From Snodgrassella alvi_G (GTDB lineage: Bacteria; Pseudomonadota; Gammaproteobacteria; Burkholderiales; Neisseriaceae): 40,515 bases of DNA. Position numbers and translations under genes: made by a program. The notes beneath the pieces were generated by a model. The model made no database searches, had not been told where the DNA came from, and saw only the letters and a program-made list of their open reading frames with translations. This document shows, piece after piece, positions 7,824-16,684 of the stretch (position 1 is the stretch's first letter; each line of letters opens with the position of its first letter). The stretch covers positions 1 through 40,515 of the forward strand of contig CAMLCH010000024.1 of NCBI GenBank assembly GCA_946478525.1, written 5' to 3'.

Positions 7824-8561
7824 ATGAAAAATGATATTATGATCACTGTAGCACAATTCAATCCCATTAGCGGTGATGTTGAAAGTAATATAAATAAACA
7901 TATAGCACTTATAAAATTAGCTATAAATGAAAATGTTGATGTTATTATTTTCCCTGAATTATCTTTAACTGGATATGAACTATATTTATCGAAAAATCTT
8001 GGATTTGATCGAAAAGATAAAAGATTATCTGTTTTTCAAAATTTATCAGATCAATATAAAATAATTATTATTGTAGACGCACCTATTCTTAATGAGGTTG
8101 GTGGTGTGGAAATTGGTCTATTCATTATTTGTCCTTATACAACCACTACGTATTATAGCAAAATGCATTTACACGAAGGAGAAACTAAGTTTTTTTCCCC
8201 AGGCAAAAGAGAAATTATTTTTGATTGTAAAGGAACATTTATAGGACTGGCTATTTGCGCAGATATAACTAAAGATACTCATCCATACAACCTTGCAAAT
8301 AAAGGTGCATCGATATATTTGTGTTCAATGTTAATTACTTCTAATGGATATGATGAAGTTACAAAAATTTTGCGTGATTATGCGATAAAGCATGAGTTGG
8401 TTGTAGCTATGGCAAATTTTTCTGGAGATACCGGTGGATGGAAGGCTACGGGGATGAGTGCTATTTGGAATTCGAATGGAGACTTGCTCGCTAAAGCCAC
8501 TGAAATGTTGATTCTATTGTTGTTGGCATTAGAGAAAACAATATATGGAAAACAAAAATAA
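7824..8561 (+). CDS. Carbon-nitrogen hydrolase (nitrilase superfamily), frameshifted at the C-terminus
   Basis: A nitrilase-superfamily amidase with the expected Glu-Lys-Cys triad: E45 in FPELSLTGYEL, K113 in YSKMHLHEGE and C145 in GLAICADI. Such enzymes hydrolyse small amides or nitriles, or transfer acyl groups, in the cytoplasm; the substrate cannot be assigned. The annotated frame ends in a non-family tail (EMLILLLLALEKTIYGKQK). In another frame from about 8510, the same DNA gives DSIVVGIRENNIWKTK to a TGA at 8579-8581, the normal end of such a protein. A one-base deletion near 8508-8511 is therefore likely. The enzyme may be inactive or only altered at its end. A phosphopantetheinyl-transferase remnant follows on the same strand. 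Confidence 0.75.
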   Translation: MKNDIMITVAQFNPISGDVESNINKHIALIKLAINENVDVIIFPELSLTGYELYLSKNLGFDRKDKRLSVFQNLSDQYKIIIIVDAPILNEVGGVEIGLFIICPYTTTTYYSKMHLHEGETKFFSPGKREIIFDCKGTFIGLAICADITKDTHPYNLANKGASIYLCSMLITSNGYDEVTKILRDYAIKHELVVAMANFSGDTGGWKATGMSAIWNSNGDLLAKATEMLILLLLALEKTIYGKQK

Positions 8562-8671
8562 TATCATATCAGGAATTGTGACTGTATTTAATTGAAGATT
8601 TTCACTTTAAGAAAGATAGATTTGCGCTAATAGTTGTGTATCAATGTATATTTGATATTTAATGTTTTCAT

Positions 8672-8895
8672 GATTACTTTTTAAATCCTCGATCTTTTAT
8701 TGATATTGAATATATTAAAAATTCTAAGTCTAGTAGAAAAGCAGAGTTTCTAGCAGGCAGAATTTGTATTGATAAAACACTTAAAGCCTCAAAATATCCA
8801 ACAAAAAATGCATTAATAAAAATTGATAGCTATGGCTGTCCTATATGGACTAACAACATAATCGGTTCATGGTTAACTACTCCTAGCTTCTTCTA
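8672..8895 (+). pseudogene. EntD-like 4'-phosphopantetheinyl transferase remnant
   Basis: One frame from 8672 reads DYFLNPRSFIDIEYIKNSKS, then RKAEFLAGRICIDKTLKA and SYGCPIWTNNIIGS. This matches the EntD/Sfp order: the RRxEFLAGRxxA motif followed by the ...G.P.WP..ivGSiSH region. The frame then runs out at a TAG (8893-8895) inside the oppositely oriented LysR gene, before the GSISH histidine and the catalytic part. The gene is truncated at both ends. These enzymes attach the phosphopantetheine arm to carrier proteins of non-ribosomal peptide or siderophore synthesis. With the preceding hydrolase it may be the wreck of a biosynthetic locus. Confidence 0.55.
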
Positions 8896-9760
8896 GAATC
8901 CATTGAACAAAGGCTTGTACTGGTTCTCTGCTTAATTCGATGGGCTCTTGAAGAATTATACAAAAGGTTTTAGAAATTGTTTTCCCCTCCGGCCAAGGAG
9001 AGACTAATCTACCTTGTGCAAGTTCGTTTTCAACATAAAAACGCGGTACTAGAGCAACGCCAATTCCTGCCAATGCTGCTTCAATCAGCATTGCATGAAG
9101 ATCGTAGCGTGCACCAAATGCTGGATTACTCAGTTTAATATCATTCTCTTGCGCATAACGTTGCCATGCATCGGGGTTTTGTTTTCGGTGAAGTCGTGGT
9201 AGGCGATCCAGAATAAAAGGATCACCACTATTTTTTAGAAAACTAGGATGGCACACCGGAATCAAAATCTCATTCATCAGCGGATAGGTACGCATGCCGG
9301 TCCAACCTGCATGTTCGAAATGAATAGCTGCATCGAAACCGCTTCCAGCTAAAGCAAATGGTTCCATTCGTTGGGTAAAATGCACTGTAATATTCGGATA
9401 TTTCTGTTCAAATCGTGGCATGCGAGGGATGAGCCACTTCATCGCAAATGTCGGAATAGTAGCAATGTCTAAACTTGCACCATCGGAGGGCTGTCCCATC
9501 AGATACAAGCTATCACGAGCTAATCTATCAAGAACTTCACGAATTTGTTCTGCGTACCGCTCTCCATTCGGAAGAAGACGGACACGATTGCCGATTCGTT
9601 CGAACAAAATGACACCAAGAAATGCTTCCAAACGCCCAATTTGTCGGCTTATCGCGCCTTCTGTCAGAAATAATTCCTCAGCTGCACGTGCGAAGCTTCC
9701 ATGGCGAGCGGCTGCCTCGAATGCGATTAGTGAAGTATTACTGGGTATTCGACGACGCAT
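8873..9760 (-). CDS. LysR-family transcriptional regulator (GcvA-like)
   Basis: A 295-residue LysR protein. The winged HTH spans about residues 5-65 (LIAFEAAARHGSFARAAEEL, then TEGAISRQIGRLE). The effector domain (about 90-290) has the GcvA-like features IPTFAMKWLIPRMPRF and FDAAIHFEHAGW. It diverges from the barrel-fold/MBL gene pair at 9931-11500, across a 170-base region with a palindrome that could be its operator, so it probably controls that pair. Its composition is closer to 50% GC than the adjacent remnants. The effector is unknown. Its 3' end overlaps the dead PPTase remnant. Confidence 0.9.
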   Translation of the reverse strand: MRRRIPSNTSLIAFEAAARHGSFARAAEELFLTEGAISRQIGRLEAFLGVILFERIGNRVRLLPNGERYAEQIREVLDRLARDSLYLMGQPSDGASLDIATIPTFAMKWLIPRMPRFEQKYPNITVHFTQRMEPFALAGSGFDAAIHFEHAGWTGMRTYPLMNEILIPVCHPSFLKNSGDPFILDRLPRLHRKQNPDAWQRYAQENDIKLSNPAFGARYDLHAMLIEAALAGIGVALVPRFYVENELAQGRLVSPWPEGKTISKTFCIILQEPIELSREPVQAFVQWILEEARSS

Positions 9761-9824
9761 GTATTACTCTCACCCTCCCCTTATTGCAGCGAATATAAAG
9801 ACTCAGCTTGATTTTTTATCATTG

Positions 9825-9834
9825 AAGTATACTT
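9825..9834. promoter_or_regulatory. Candidate LysR operator palindrome
   Basis: AAGTATACTT is a perfect 10-base palindrome within the 170-base divergent gap between the LysR gene and the barrel-fold gene, 65 bases upstream of the LysR start. LysR regulators usually bind short dyads in such gaps. This is a positional inference. Confidence 0.35.
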
Positions 9835-9930
9835 AAATATCGATTTATCACCCATCTTTAACATTATATCATGATCATATGTCAACATAAGGCGTCTGCG
9901 GGGTAACCCCTTACGGTATCGAGTGATCTC

Positions 9931-10449
9931 ATGATTTATACTGTAGAATGCAGCTTCACTAACTCTGCTAGTGAAGCTGAATGGAATAATTTTTATACAC
10001 TAGAAAAACTACCGGCTCTTATTTCAGTAAGTGGTTTCCTTACTTCGCAACGCTTCAAGGCATTAAGTACCGGCCACCCACTCTATCTTGCCATTCACTC
10101 AATAGAAAATATTAATATTCTTTATGGTGAAGAATATCGTCAAAAAGGTGGTGGTAATTTTTCATGCTGGCAGCAGTATATTACTGACTGGCACCGAAAT
10201 CTTTATGAAGGTCTGAGTTGTGCTCCTGCTATCAGTAAAGACGAATGGTTGGTTATCAGTACAATCGGTTCCGAGCCACTTATTGAAATGGGTTTGGAAT
10301 ATTATCAACTGAATGCTGTAGCATTAGATAAGTACCCTGAACATTGCTATCTGGCAAAGCTGACTAACTCAACAAGCTTTTACATAGATAATTTTCCGAA
10401 AGGTATTCGTCTTTACGCGCCAATGACAGTGCAATTAACAAATATCTGA
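9931..10449 (+). CDS. Uncharacterised EthD-like/dimeric barrel-fold protein
   Basis: A 172-residue soluble protein with no signal peptide or membrane segment. It opens MIYTVECSFTNSASEAEWNN and ...LEKLPALISVSGFLTSQRF, a beta-strand, helix and strand pattern typical of dimeric alpha/beta-barrel (EthD/DUF4286-type) proteins. The centre contains YRQKGGGNFSCWQQYI and DWHRNLYEG. Such small barrels bind or process small aromatic or keto compounds, and some homologues carry a misleading 'sugar ABC transporter' label. It is the first gene of a probable two-gene unit with the MBL hydrolase, divergent from a LysR regulator, so a small catabolic or detoxifying pathway is plausible. The exact reaction is not deducible. 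Confidence 0.65.
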   Translation: MIYTVECSFTNSASEAEWNNFYTLEKLPALISVSGFLTSQRFKALSTGHPLYLAIHSIENINILYGEEYRQKGGGNFSCWQQYITDWHRNLYEGLSCAPAISKDEWLVISTIGSEPLIEMGLEYYQLNAVALDKYPEHCYLAKLTNSTSFYIDNFPKGIRLYAPMTVQLTNI

Positions 10450-10660
10450 AAGGTTATGGAGAGAATATTTAATAATATTGTCATGACCAATCTCTTAATT
10501 TTAATCTCTGTGGAAAATACCTGCAGCTTGCACTCTTTTAGATGGAAAAGATTAATAAATGATATAGCTAAATACAGGTTTTGCTATGCACATTTGTTGT
10601 TTTTCTTATACAAATTCTGCCATTGATGCACACAATTGTATATTTATATGGAATTTAGTT

Positions 10661-11500
10661 ATGCATAAAATAACACTGCCAACTCAACAAATCGGAGATT
10701 TCTCAATTACTGCGATAAGTGATGGATACATTTCTGCAAGCCTTGATTTACTATCCAATATAAATCAGATGGATGCGATTAGTTTACAGAAATCCGCTGG
10801 CATTAATGATCCTTCTTCTATTCATATCAATACCTATTTGATACGTGGCCGAGATCGTACGATATTGATTGATACTGGTGCAGGAGGATATAAGCAATGG
10901 GGAGGACATCTGCGAACCAATCTTGCTCTTGCAGGGGTTACGCCGGAGGACATTGACACTATTCTTCTGACACATGCACATCCTGATCATATTGGTGGGT
11001 TAGTTGACACATTTGGAGAAGCTACATTTCCTCGTGCAGAGTTAGTCATTCACGAACATGAACTATCTTTCTGGGAAAACGACAACAATATGATCAGGGC
11101 AAGCAAGCGTGCTCAGGGAAATTTTTTATTTGCTAAGAATGTATTTGCTAAATATAAAGAGAGGATACGTACATTTATCAAAAATGATATTCTTCCGGGT
11201 ATTAGTTCTGTTCACCTACCGGGGCATACCCCTGGGCATTGTGGATATCGGATTGAATGTGGAAATACAAGTTTATTAATTTGGGGTGATATTGTTCATT
11301 TTCCCTTTATTCAGATCGTCCATCCTAAAGTTTCAATTGCATTTGACCAAGATCCGATTCTTGCGGCACAAACGCGAACGGAACTTCTGGATATAGTCAG
11401 TACCGATAAACTTCTTGTAGCTGGCATGCATCTTAACGATCTTGGTTTTGCCTGTATTGAGCATAGTGGTACAAGCTATAAAATATCCTACAAAGTTTAA
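10661..11500 (+). CDS. MBL-fold metallo-hydrolase
   Basis: A metallo-beta-lactamase-fold enzyme of 279 residues from the preferred ATG at 10661 (MHKITLPTQQIGDF). The ORF continues 25 codons upstream, but that stretch is Cys/Phe-rich and non-homologous in feel, and GGA lies just before the chosen ATG. The metal motif THAHPDHIGG is at residues 104-113. Further ligands are expected in LPGHTPGHCGY (His) and WGDIVHF (Asp). This is the AttM/AhlD-like or PP-type MBL subgroup, hydrolases of esters, lactones or thioesters. It follows the barrel-fold gene on the same strand, and a divergent LysR lies upstream. The substrate is unknown; a lactonase role is only one option. Confidence 0.82.
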   Translation: MHKITLPTQQIGDFSITAISDGYISASLDLLSNINQMDAISLQKSAGINDPSSIHINTYLIRGRDRTILIDTGAGGYKQWGGHLRTNLALAGVTPEDIDTILLTHAHPDHIGGLVDTFGEATFPRAELVIHEHELSFWENDNNMIRASKRAQGNFLFAKNVFAKYKERIRTFIKNDILPGISSVHLPGHTPGHCGYRIECGNTSLLIWGDIVHFPFIQIVHPKVSIAFDQDPILAAQTRTELLDIVSTDKLLVAGMHLNDLGFACIEHSGTSYKISYKV

Positions 11501-11902
11501 ATATAGCAGCAAATAAAAAAGTAGCTATAGGAGATAGTTATAATTGATTTTGTTCAAAATCATATGTAATTTCAATTAAAGTATATTATGTTTTTATTTT
11601 TAATGATATACAGGTTCATATAATCAAAAATATTTGATGGCTCAATTCCTGTTTCTATAATATGGACATTAAAATTTCAGAATATTAATGACTTAAAAAT
11701 TCTTTGAGTACCGAATTATCCGAATTATTTCAGTTTAGCAAATAGTAAAATTAATTTGTGGCATGGATTGTTTAGATAAGCCAATTTTGAGACAATGAAT
11801 CAATAAATTATACAAATTGAGTTTGGTAAATAACCATGCTAATATCTGCCCTAATGCTAAATTTGGTTTTATTATTTACTCGAAATGAAGTGTAAAAATA
11901 CA
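11501..11902. other. AT-rich intergenic stretch, no gene seen
   Basis: No ORF of convincing coding character on either strand and no clear hairpin terminator. The MBL gene therefore lacks an obvious intrinsic terminator. Confidence 0.5.
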
Positions 11903-12160
11903 ATGAAAAAGTTACTGATCATCTCTTTATTGTGCTTTACAAGCAGTGCCATGGCTGAATTAACTTCTTTATGTAACAGCTATTATGATCAGGTAGAAGA
12001 CAAAATCAATAATTTACCTGCTAAAAAGGCATCTGAACAAGAAAAGGTACGCATGTTACAGGCTTTAGCAGATGCTAAAAATAAAACAGCTCAACTATCT
12101 GACGATGATCAGAATCAGGGTTGTAAAATTGCTTTGGATGATCTGCGTAATAATAATTAG
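11903..12160 (+). CDS. Small secreted protein, DUF5339-like
   Basis: A protein of 85 residues from the ATG at 11903, giving a clean signal peptide (MKKLLIISLLCFTSSAMA, cleavage before Glu). An ATG six codons upstream would add MKCKNT and is less typical. The mature part is short, charged and helical, with two cysteines (SLCNSYY and QGCKIALDDL) placed as in DUF5339 proteins, probably joined by a disulfide in the periplasm. This is a small family common in Neisseriaceae and other host-associated Proteobacteria, with no known function. It is a monocistronic unit closed by the hairpin at 12256. Confidence 0.75.
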   Translation: MKKLLIISLLCFTSSAMAELTSLCNSYYDQVEDKINNLPAKKASEQEKVRMLQALADAKNKTAQLSDDDQNQGCKIALDDLRNNN

Positions 12161-12255
12161 TCTTTAATACCTCATTCTGTACTGACAAGTAAAATCAAAC
12201 TTCAGTTAGCAACCTGCTTCTGCGAGATTGAAATTGATTCTATTGGTATTCAAAT

Positions 12256-12293
12256 GCCCTAACTTACTGGGCTAAGTTAGTCGGCTTTTTTTA
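12256..12293 (+). terminator. Intrinsic terminator after the DUF5339-like gene
   Basis: CTAACTTA and TAAGTTAG form an 8-bp stem with a six-base loop, extended by GCC/GGC with a small bulge, followed by TTTTTTT. Confidence 0.8.
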
Positions 12294-13099
12294 TTATTTG
12301 TCAGATAATACGCATTTCACTTTATCTCTTCAGACAGTGGCTTAGCTTTCCAGTTACTACACTGGGAAGATGTATTATAACCGGTACAATTTATTAGATA
12401 ATACTAAATAAACTAGCCAGATAATTCATTGTACAGCACATGCGATTATTTATGCTATACACATAAACTGATTAAATTTTGTGCAACTAGTGATTGGATT
12501 GATTCACCTATATTTTTTGCAGTTATCCACAGATATACACACATTTTTTGTGAAATTCTACCGAGCCAGCGTTTACTTTCAAAATTTAGCTGAAAAAAAA
12601 CTATATAAACTTTATCTTATTTTTTTCAGTGTCTTATTGGAATAGCATCAGAAATTTTAACCAGACATATTGACTTTTCACAAATTTTAAATTTACATTT
12701 GCATTAAATAAATGATGCATTACTTATCAACTTGGGTAAATTTAATGCACAATCATTCAGCGCCAATACGCTCAAAATAAACCATAATTAAGTAAAATTC
12801 TAAAAGATATTTTGTATTAGATAATAATTAATATAAATTAATAAGGTTTTCTAATAACAGACTATTTTTTATTCATTATTCAATATGATACGATTTTAAT
12901 AACAAAGCTAACTAAAAATTCTCTGGATTTCATCCATTAATCAGCAATGTTTTTATAAAATTATAATCTTTATTCCCGTTGCTTAACAGTATTTCTTTCT
13001 AGCAAACAGTTAAAAAAAAATGACAAACATCAAATAACCAGCAAAAATTTATCATTTAAATTAACATGTTAATTGATTAAAAGTTTTTCATTCCGCTCT
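12294..13099. other. Long AT-rich non-coding region upstream of clpB
   Basis: No coding ORF is seen in this roughly 800-base stretch. It contains one perfect DnaA box (TTATCCACA, 12523-12531), an inverted repeat of CTGAAAAAAA (12590-12599) with TTTTTTTCAG (12620-12629), and a perfect 16-base palindrome at 13059-13074 just before the clpB promoter. It may hold a regulatory RNA or just be eroded DNA. Confidence 0.45.
13059..13074. promoter_or_regulatory. Perfect 16-base palindrome upstream of clpB
   Basis: AATTAACATGTTAATT reads the same on both strands and ends 25 bases before the -35 of the clpB promoter. The spacing suits an operator for a dimeric regulator, but no known binding motif is recognised. 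Confidence 0.35.
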
Positions 13100-13128
13100 C
13101 TTGACATTGATTTTCCTATACCCATATA
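13100..13128 (+). promoter_or_regulatory. Sigma-32-like heat-shock promoter of clpB
   Basis: CTTGACA (13100-13106) and CCCATATA (13121-13128) are 14 bases apart, close to the sigma-32 consensus CTTGAAA-N13/14-CCCCATnT. The TTGACA core could also serve sigma-70. It lies about 35 bases before the ClpB ATG. Confidence 0.65.
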
Positions 13129-13162
13129 TGTATTAACTAAAAATTATGTAGAGGAAAATATT

Positions 13163-15736
13163 ATGCGTTTTGATAAATTAACTGCGAAATTTCAGGAAGC
13201 TTTACAGGATGCCCAAAGCATGGCATTAGCTCAGGATGCAGGCTATCTTGAAGCAGTGTTTGTTTTAAAGGCTTTAGTGGATGATCAGGATAGCGGAAGC
13301 AGTGCTTTACTGACGCAGGCCAATGTCAATATTGCGCAAGTTAAACAACAAATTGAAGCAACGATAAGTGGTCTGCCTAAAGTGTCTGGTCAGGGCGGTG
13401 AGATTTTGCCCAGTACTGAATTACAGCATATTTTGAATTTAATGGACAAAGCTGCAGCTAAACGCAATGATGCCTATATTGCCAGTGAATTGTTTTTACT
13501 GGCTGCAGTGCAGGAAAATGGACAATGTGGCCGTATTCTCAAACAAGCTGGTGCTTCTGAAAGTGCATTAAATGCAGCTATTGATGCGGTACGAGGAGGA
13601 GCAAGTGTGGACAATCCCAATGCTGAAGATCAGCGTGATGCCTTAAAAAAATATACTACTGATTTAACTGAACGAGCACGTGCCGGTAAGCTTGATCCGG
13701 TAATCGGACGTGACGATGAAATACGACGCACGATTTTAGTTCTAGAACGACGTACTAAGAATAATCCGGTGCTAATCGGTGAACCGGGAGTAGGTAAAAC
13801 AGCTATTGTAGAAGGTCTTGCTCAACGAATTGTGAATAATGAAGTTCCAGACTCTTTGCGTAATAAGCGTTTGCTTTTGCTAGATTTAGCCAGTTTAATT
13901 GCCGGAGCTAAATTTCGTGGAGAATTTGAGGAACGCCTGAAAGCGGTACTCAGTGATCTGGCTAAGGATGAAGGTAATACTATTATTTTCATCGATGAGA
14001 TTCATACTTTGGTTGGAGCCGGTAAAGCAGATGGTGCAATGGATGCTGGTAATATGCTTAAGCCAGCGTTAGCGCGCGGTGAACTACATTGTATTGGTGC
14101 TACCACACTGGATGAATACCGCCAGTATATTGAAAAAGATCCAGCGCTTGAACGACGTTTTCAGAAAGTGCTGGTGAAAGAGCCTACTGTAGAAGATACC
14201 ATAGCCATTTTGCGTGGTTTGCAGGAACGATATGAAATTTATCATGGCGTGGAAATTACTGATCCGGCAATTGTAGCAGCTGCTGAATTATCGAATCGGT
14301 ATATTACTGATCGCTTTTTACCAGATAAAGCTATTGATCTGATTGACGAAGCTGCTTCACTGATTAAAGTTGAAAGTCAGTCTATGCCTGAAAGCATGGA
14401 TAAACTGAAACGACGTGAAATTCAACTGGAAATTGAACGTGCATCTTTGGCAAAAGAAACTGATGAAGCCAGTATGAAGCGTTTAGCATTGCTGGATGAA
14501 GAACTAGATAATGTTAAACGTGAATTCGCCGATCTGGATGAAGTATGGAAAGCAGAACGTGCAAAAGCACAAGGCAGCGTGACCATTAAGGAACAAATTG
14601 ATCACCTGAAAATTAAGATGGATGCGCTTAAACGCGCCGGTAAATGGGAAGATGTTGCCAAATTACAATATGAAGAACTTCCTAAACTGGAAGCACAGCT
14701 ACAGGCAGCTGATAGTGGACAGAACAATGACCAGCCAAATAAGCTGTTGCGTACGAAAGTCGGTTCTGAAGAAATTGCTGAAATAGTTTCGCGCATGACT
14801 GGTATTCCGGTATCGAAAATGATGGCTGGTGAACGTGAAAAATTACTGAAAATTGAAAATGTGCTGCATGAACGTGTGGTTGGCCAAAATGAGGCTGTAC
14901 AAGCGGTAGCAGATGCGATTCGTCGTTCACGTTCCGGTTTGTCTGATCCTAATAAACCTTATGGCAGTTTCCTGTTTTTAGGCCCGACTGGCGTAGGGAA
15001 AACTGAGTTATGTAAAACATTGGCAAACTTTTTGTTTGACAGTGAAACACATTTAATACGTGTGGACATGTCTGAGTATATGGAAAAACACTCTATTGCC
15101 AGACTGATAGGCGCTCCTCCCGGCTATGTTGGCTATGAAGAAGGTGGCTATCTGACTGAACAGGTCAGACGTAATCCATACAGCGTGGTGCTGCTGGATG
15201 AAGTTGAAAAAGCGCATCCAGATGTATTTAATATTCTGTTACAGGTACTGGATGATGGTCGCCTAACAGATGGTCAGGGACGTACGGTAGATTTTAAAAA
15301 TACTGTGATTGTAATGACTTCTAATATCGGTAGTCAGGAAATTCAGAAAATGGATACCGATGACTATGCAGCCATTAAGGCAGTGGTAATGGAAGATGTT
15401 AAACAATATTTCCGACCGGAACTAATTAATCGTATTGATGAAGTAGTGGTATTTCACAGTCTGAATAAATCCAATATTCGCGCTATTGCTAATATTCAAC
15501 TGGCCGGACTGCGCAAACGTTTGGAAAGTATGGATTTGCATTTACAGGTTGATGATGCTGCGCTAGATGCTCTGGCTGAAGTTGGTTTTGATCCGGTTTA
15601 TGGCGCACGACCATTGAAACGTGCTATTCAAACTGAAATTGAAAATCCTTTGGCCAAAGAATTATTGGCTGGAGATTATGCACCAGGTAGCACCATTATG
15701 CTGACAGCTCAAGATGGTATTCTGACATTTGCATAA
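13163..15736 (+). CDS. clpB: ATP-dependent chaperone ClpB
   Basis: An 857-residue AAA+ disaggregase. The start is the ATG at 13163 (MRFDKLTAKFQEAL), preceded by AGAGGA; a TTG-started extension of 30 codons is rejected because it covers the promoter. The N domain is at 1-145. AAA1 has Walker A GEPGVGKT (206-213) and Walker B IIFIDE (274-279). The coiled-coil M domain (about 400-520) marks ClpB rather than ClpA/C. AAA2 has GPTGVGKT and VVLLDEVEKAH, with a D2 C-terminal domain after it. It works with DnaK/DnaJ/GrpE to rescue aggregated proteins in the cytoplasm. The sigma-32-like promoter fits heat induction, and a strong terminator makes it monocistronic. Confidence 0.98.
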   Translation: MRFDKLTAKFQEALQDAQSMALAQDAGYLEAVFVLKALVDDQDSGSSALLTQANVNIAQVKQQIEATISGLPKVSGQGGEILPSTELQHILNLMDKAAAKRNDAYIASELFLLAAVQENGQCGRILKQAGASESALNAAIDAVRGGASVDNPNAEDQRDALKKYTTDLTERARAGKLDPVIGRDDEIRRTILVLERRTKNNPVLIGEPGVGKTAIVEGLAQRIVNNEVPDSLRNKRLLLLDLASLIAGAKFRGEFEERLKAVLSDLAKDEGNTIIFIDEIHTLVGAGKADGAMDAGNMLKPALARGELHCIGATTLDEYRQYIEKDPALERRFQKVLVKEPTVEDTIAILRGLQERYEIYHGVEITDPAIVAAAELSNRYITDRFLPDKAIDLIDEAASLIKVESQSMPESMDKLKRREIQLEIERASLAKETDEASMKRLALLDEELDNVKREFADLDEVWKAERAKAQGSVTIKEQIDHLKIKMDALKRAGKWEDVAKLQYEELPKLEAQLQAADSGQNNDQPNKLLRTKVGSEEIAEIVSRMTGIPVSKMMAGEREKLLKIENVLHERVVGQNEAVQAVADAIRRSRSGLSDPNKPYGSFLFLGPTGVGKTELCKTLANFLFDSETHLIRVDMSEYMEKHSIARLIGAPPGYVGYEEGGYLTEQVRRNPYSVVLLDEVEKAHPDVFNILLQVLDDGRLTDGQGRTVDFKNTVIVMTSNIGSQEIQKMDTDDYAAIKAVVMEDVKQYFRPELINRIDEVVVFHSLNKSNIRAIANIQLAGLRKRLESMDLHLQVDDAALDALAEVGFDPVYGARPLKRAIQTEIENPLAKELLAGDYAPGSTIMLTAQDGILTFA

Positions 15737-15757
15737 CAAGGTATGCTGTAGATATTA

Positions 15758-15788
15758 AACGGACAGTGATTGATCTGTCCGTTTTTTT
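15758..15788 (+). terminator. Intrinsic terminator of clpB
   Basis: AACGGACAG pairs with CTGTCCGTT around an eight-base loop, followed by a run of T. It lies 22 bases after the clpB stop. Confidence 0.9.
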
Positions 15789-16178
15789 ACCTTTTGGCTA
15801 GCTACCTCATACAGAGATTAAAGACAAGAGACCTATTTTTCTGAAGATTTTTACCGCTAAACTGATCTATCTGAATACGGAATTGGATATATATTATTGA
15901 AAATTATAATCATAATGAGGATACTGATTTAAGCCATTTTATATCTATTTTACAGGTTCATATCTGGATAAACTGTATAGGCTATGATGACAAAACTTAC
16001 CAATTGTATTTGGATAACTTGCAATTATCAACCACCATCATTAATCAATAGCATAACTATACTCTGCTAAACCTTATTTTGTTTTCACTATTCATTCTGA
16101 AAAGCAGCAGGTAAAATAATATAGCACCCAAACATTCTCTGCTGGTACTATTTTTTTAACTTTAAAGCTGGAAAACAT
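15789..16178. other. AT-rich intergenic stretch, no gene seen
   Basis: 390 bases between the clpB terminator and the CYTH gene. Nothing coding was recognised. The CYTH promoter must lie here, but no strong hexamer pair stands out. Confidence 0.4.
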
Positions 16179-16643
16179 ATGGCACAGGAAATAGAAAGAA
16201 AATTTCTGGTCAAAGGTGATAGCTGGCGTAAATTGGCCAGTGGCGTACTCTATTCGCAAGGGTATCTATCAACAGTTAAAGAACGAACTGTCCGCATTCG
16301 CATTCAAAATAATGAAGCGACACTAACCATCAAAAGTATTACTAAAGGTATCAGCCGCAGCGAATTTGAATATACTATACCTTTGGCCGATGCTGAAATC
16401 ATGCTGCAACAGATGGCTGTACAACCAATCATTAAAAAATATCGTTATCGCATACCGGTGGATGATGTTGTTTGGGAAATTGATGAATTTCTAGGTGCCA
16501 ATCAGGGATTGATTATTGCCGAACTGGAGTTACAATCCCCTGATCAGATTTTTCGCTTACCAGACTGGGTAGGACAAGAAGTGTCATCAGACCCCCGTTA
16601 CTATAATAATAACTTGGTCAAAAAGCCCTTTACAGAATGGTAA
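16179..16643 (+). CDS. CYTH-domain triphosphate tunnel metalloenzyme
   Basis: A 154-residue single-domain CYTH protein. The hallmark EIERKFLV is at residues 4-11. Alternating basic and acidic residues line the tunnel: RTVRIRIQNN, TLTIKS, RSEFEYTIP, KKYRYRIP, WEIDEFLG and IAELELQS. This short bacterial form, like NE1496 of Nitrosomonas, is known as a metal-dependent tripolyphosphatase; older annotations call it adenylate cyclase class IV. It is cytoplasmic. It converges on prmB with a 41-base gap and no visible terminator. Confidence 0.88.
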   Translation: MAQEIERKFLVKGDSWRKLASGVLYSQGYLSTVKERTVRIRIQNNEATLTIKSITKGISRSEFEYTIPLADAEIMLQQMAVQPIIKKYRYRIPVDDVVWEIDEFLGANQGLIIAELELQSPDQIFRLPDWVGQEVSSDPRYYNNNLVKKPFTEW

Positions 16644-16684
16644 CAATAATTGGATGAAGCAAAATCTTTACACCGATGCTGTTA

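Noticed and set aside
12523..12531. Origin of replication suggested by a perfect DnaA box
   Set aside because: Only one box is seen, with no cluster and no dnaA, dnaN or parAB genes nearby.
13073..13162. TTG-started extension of ClpB
   Set aside because: It overlaps the sigma-32-like promoter, and the family start is at 13163 behind AGAGGA.
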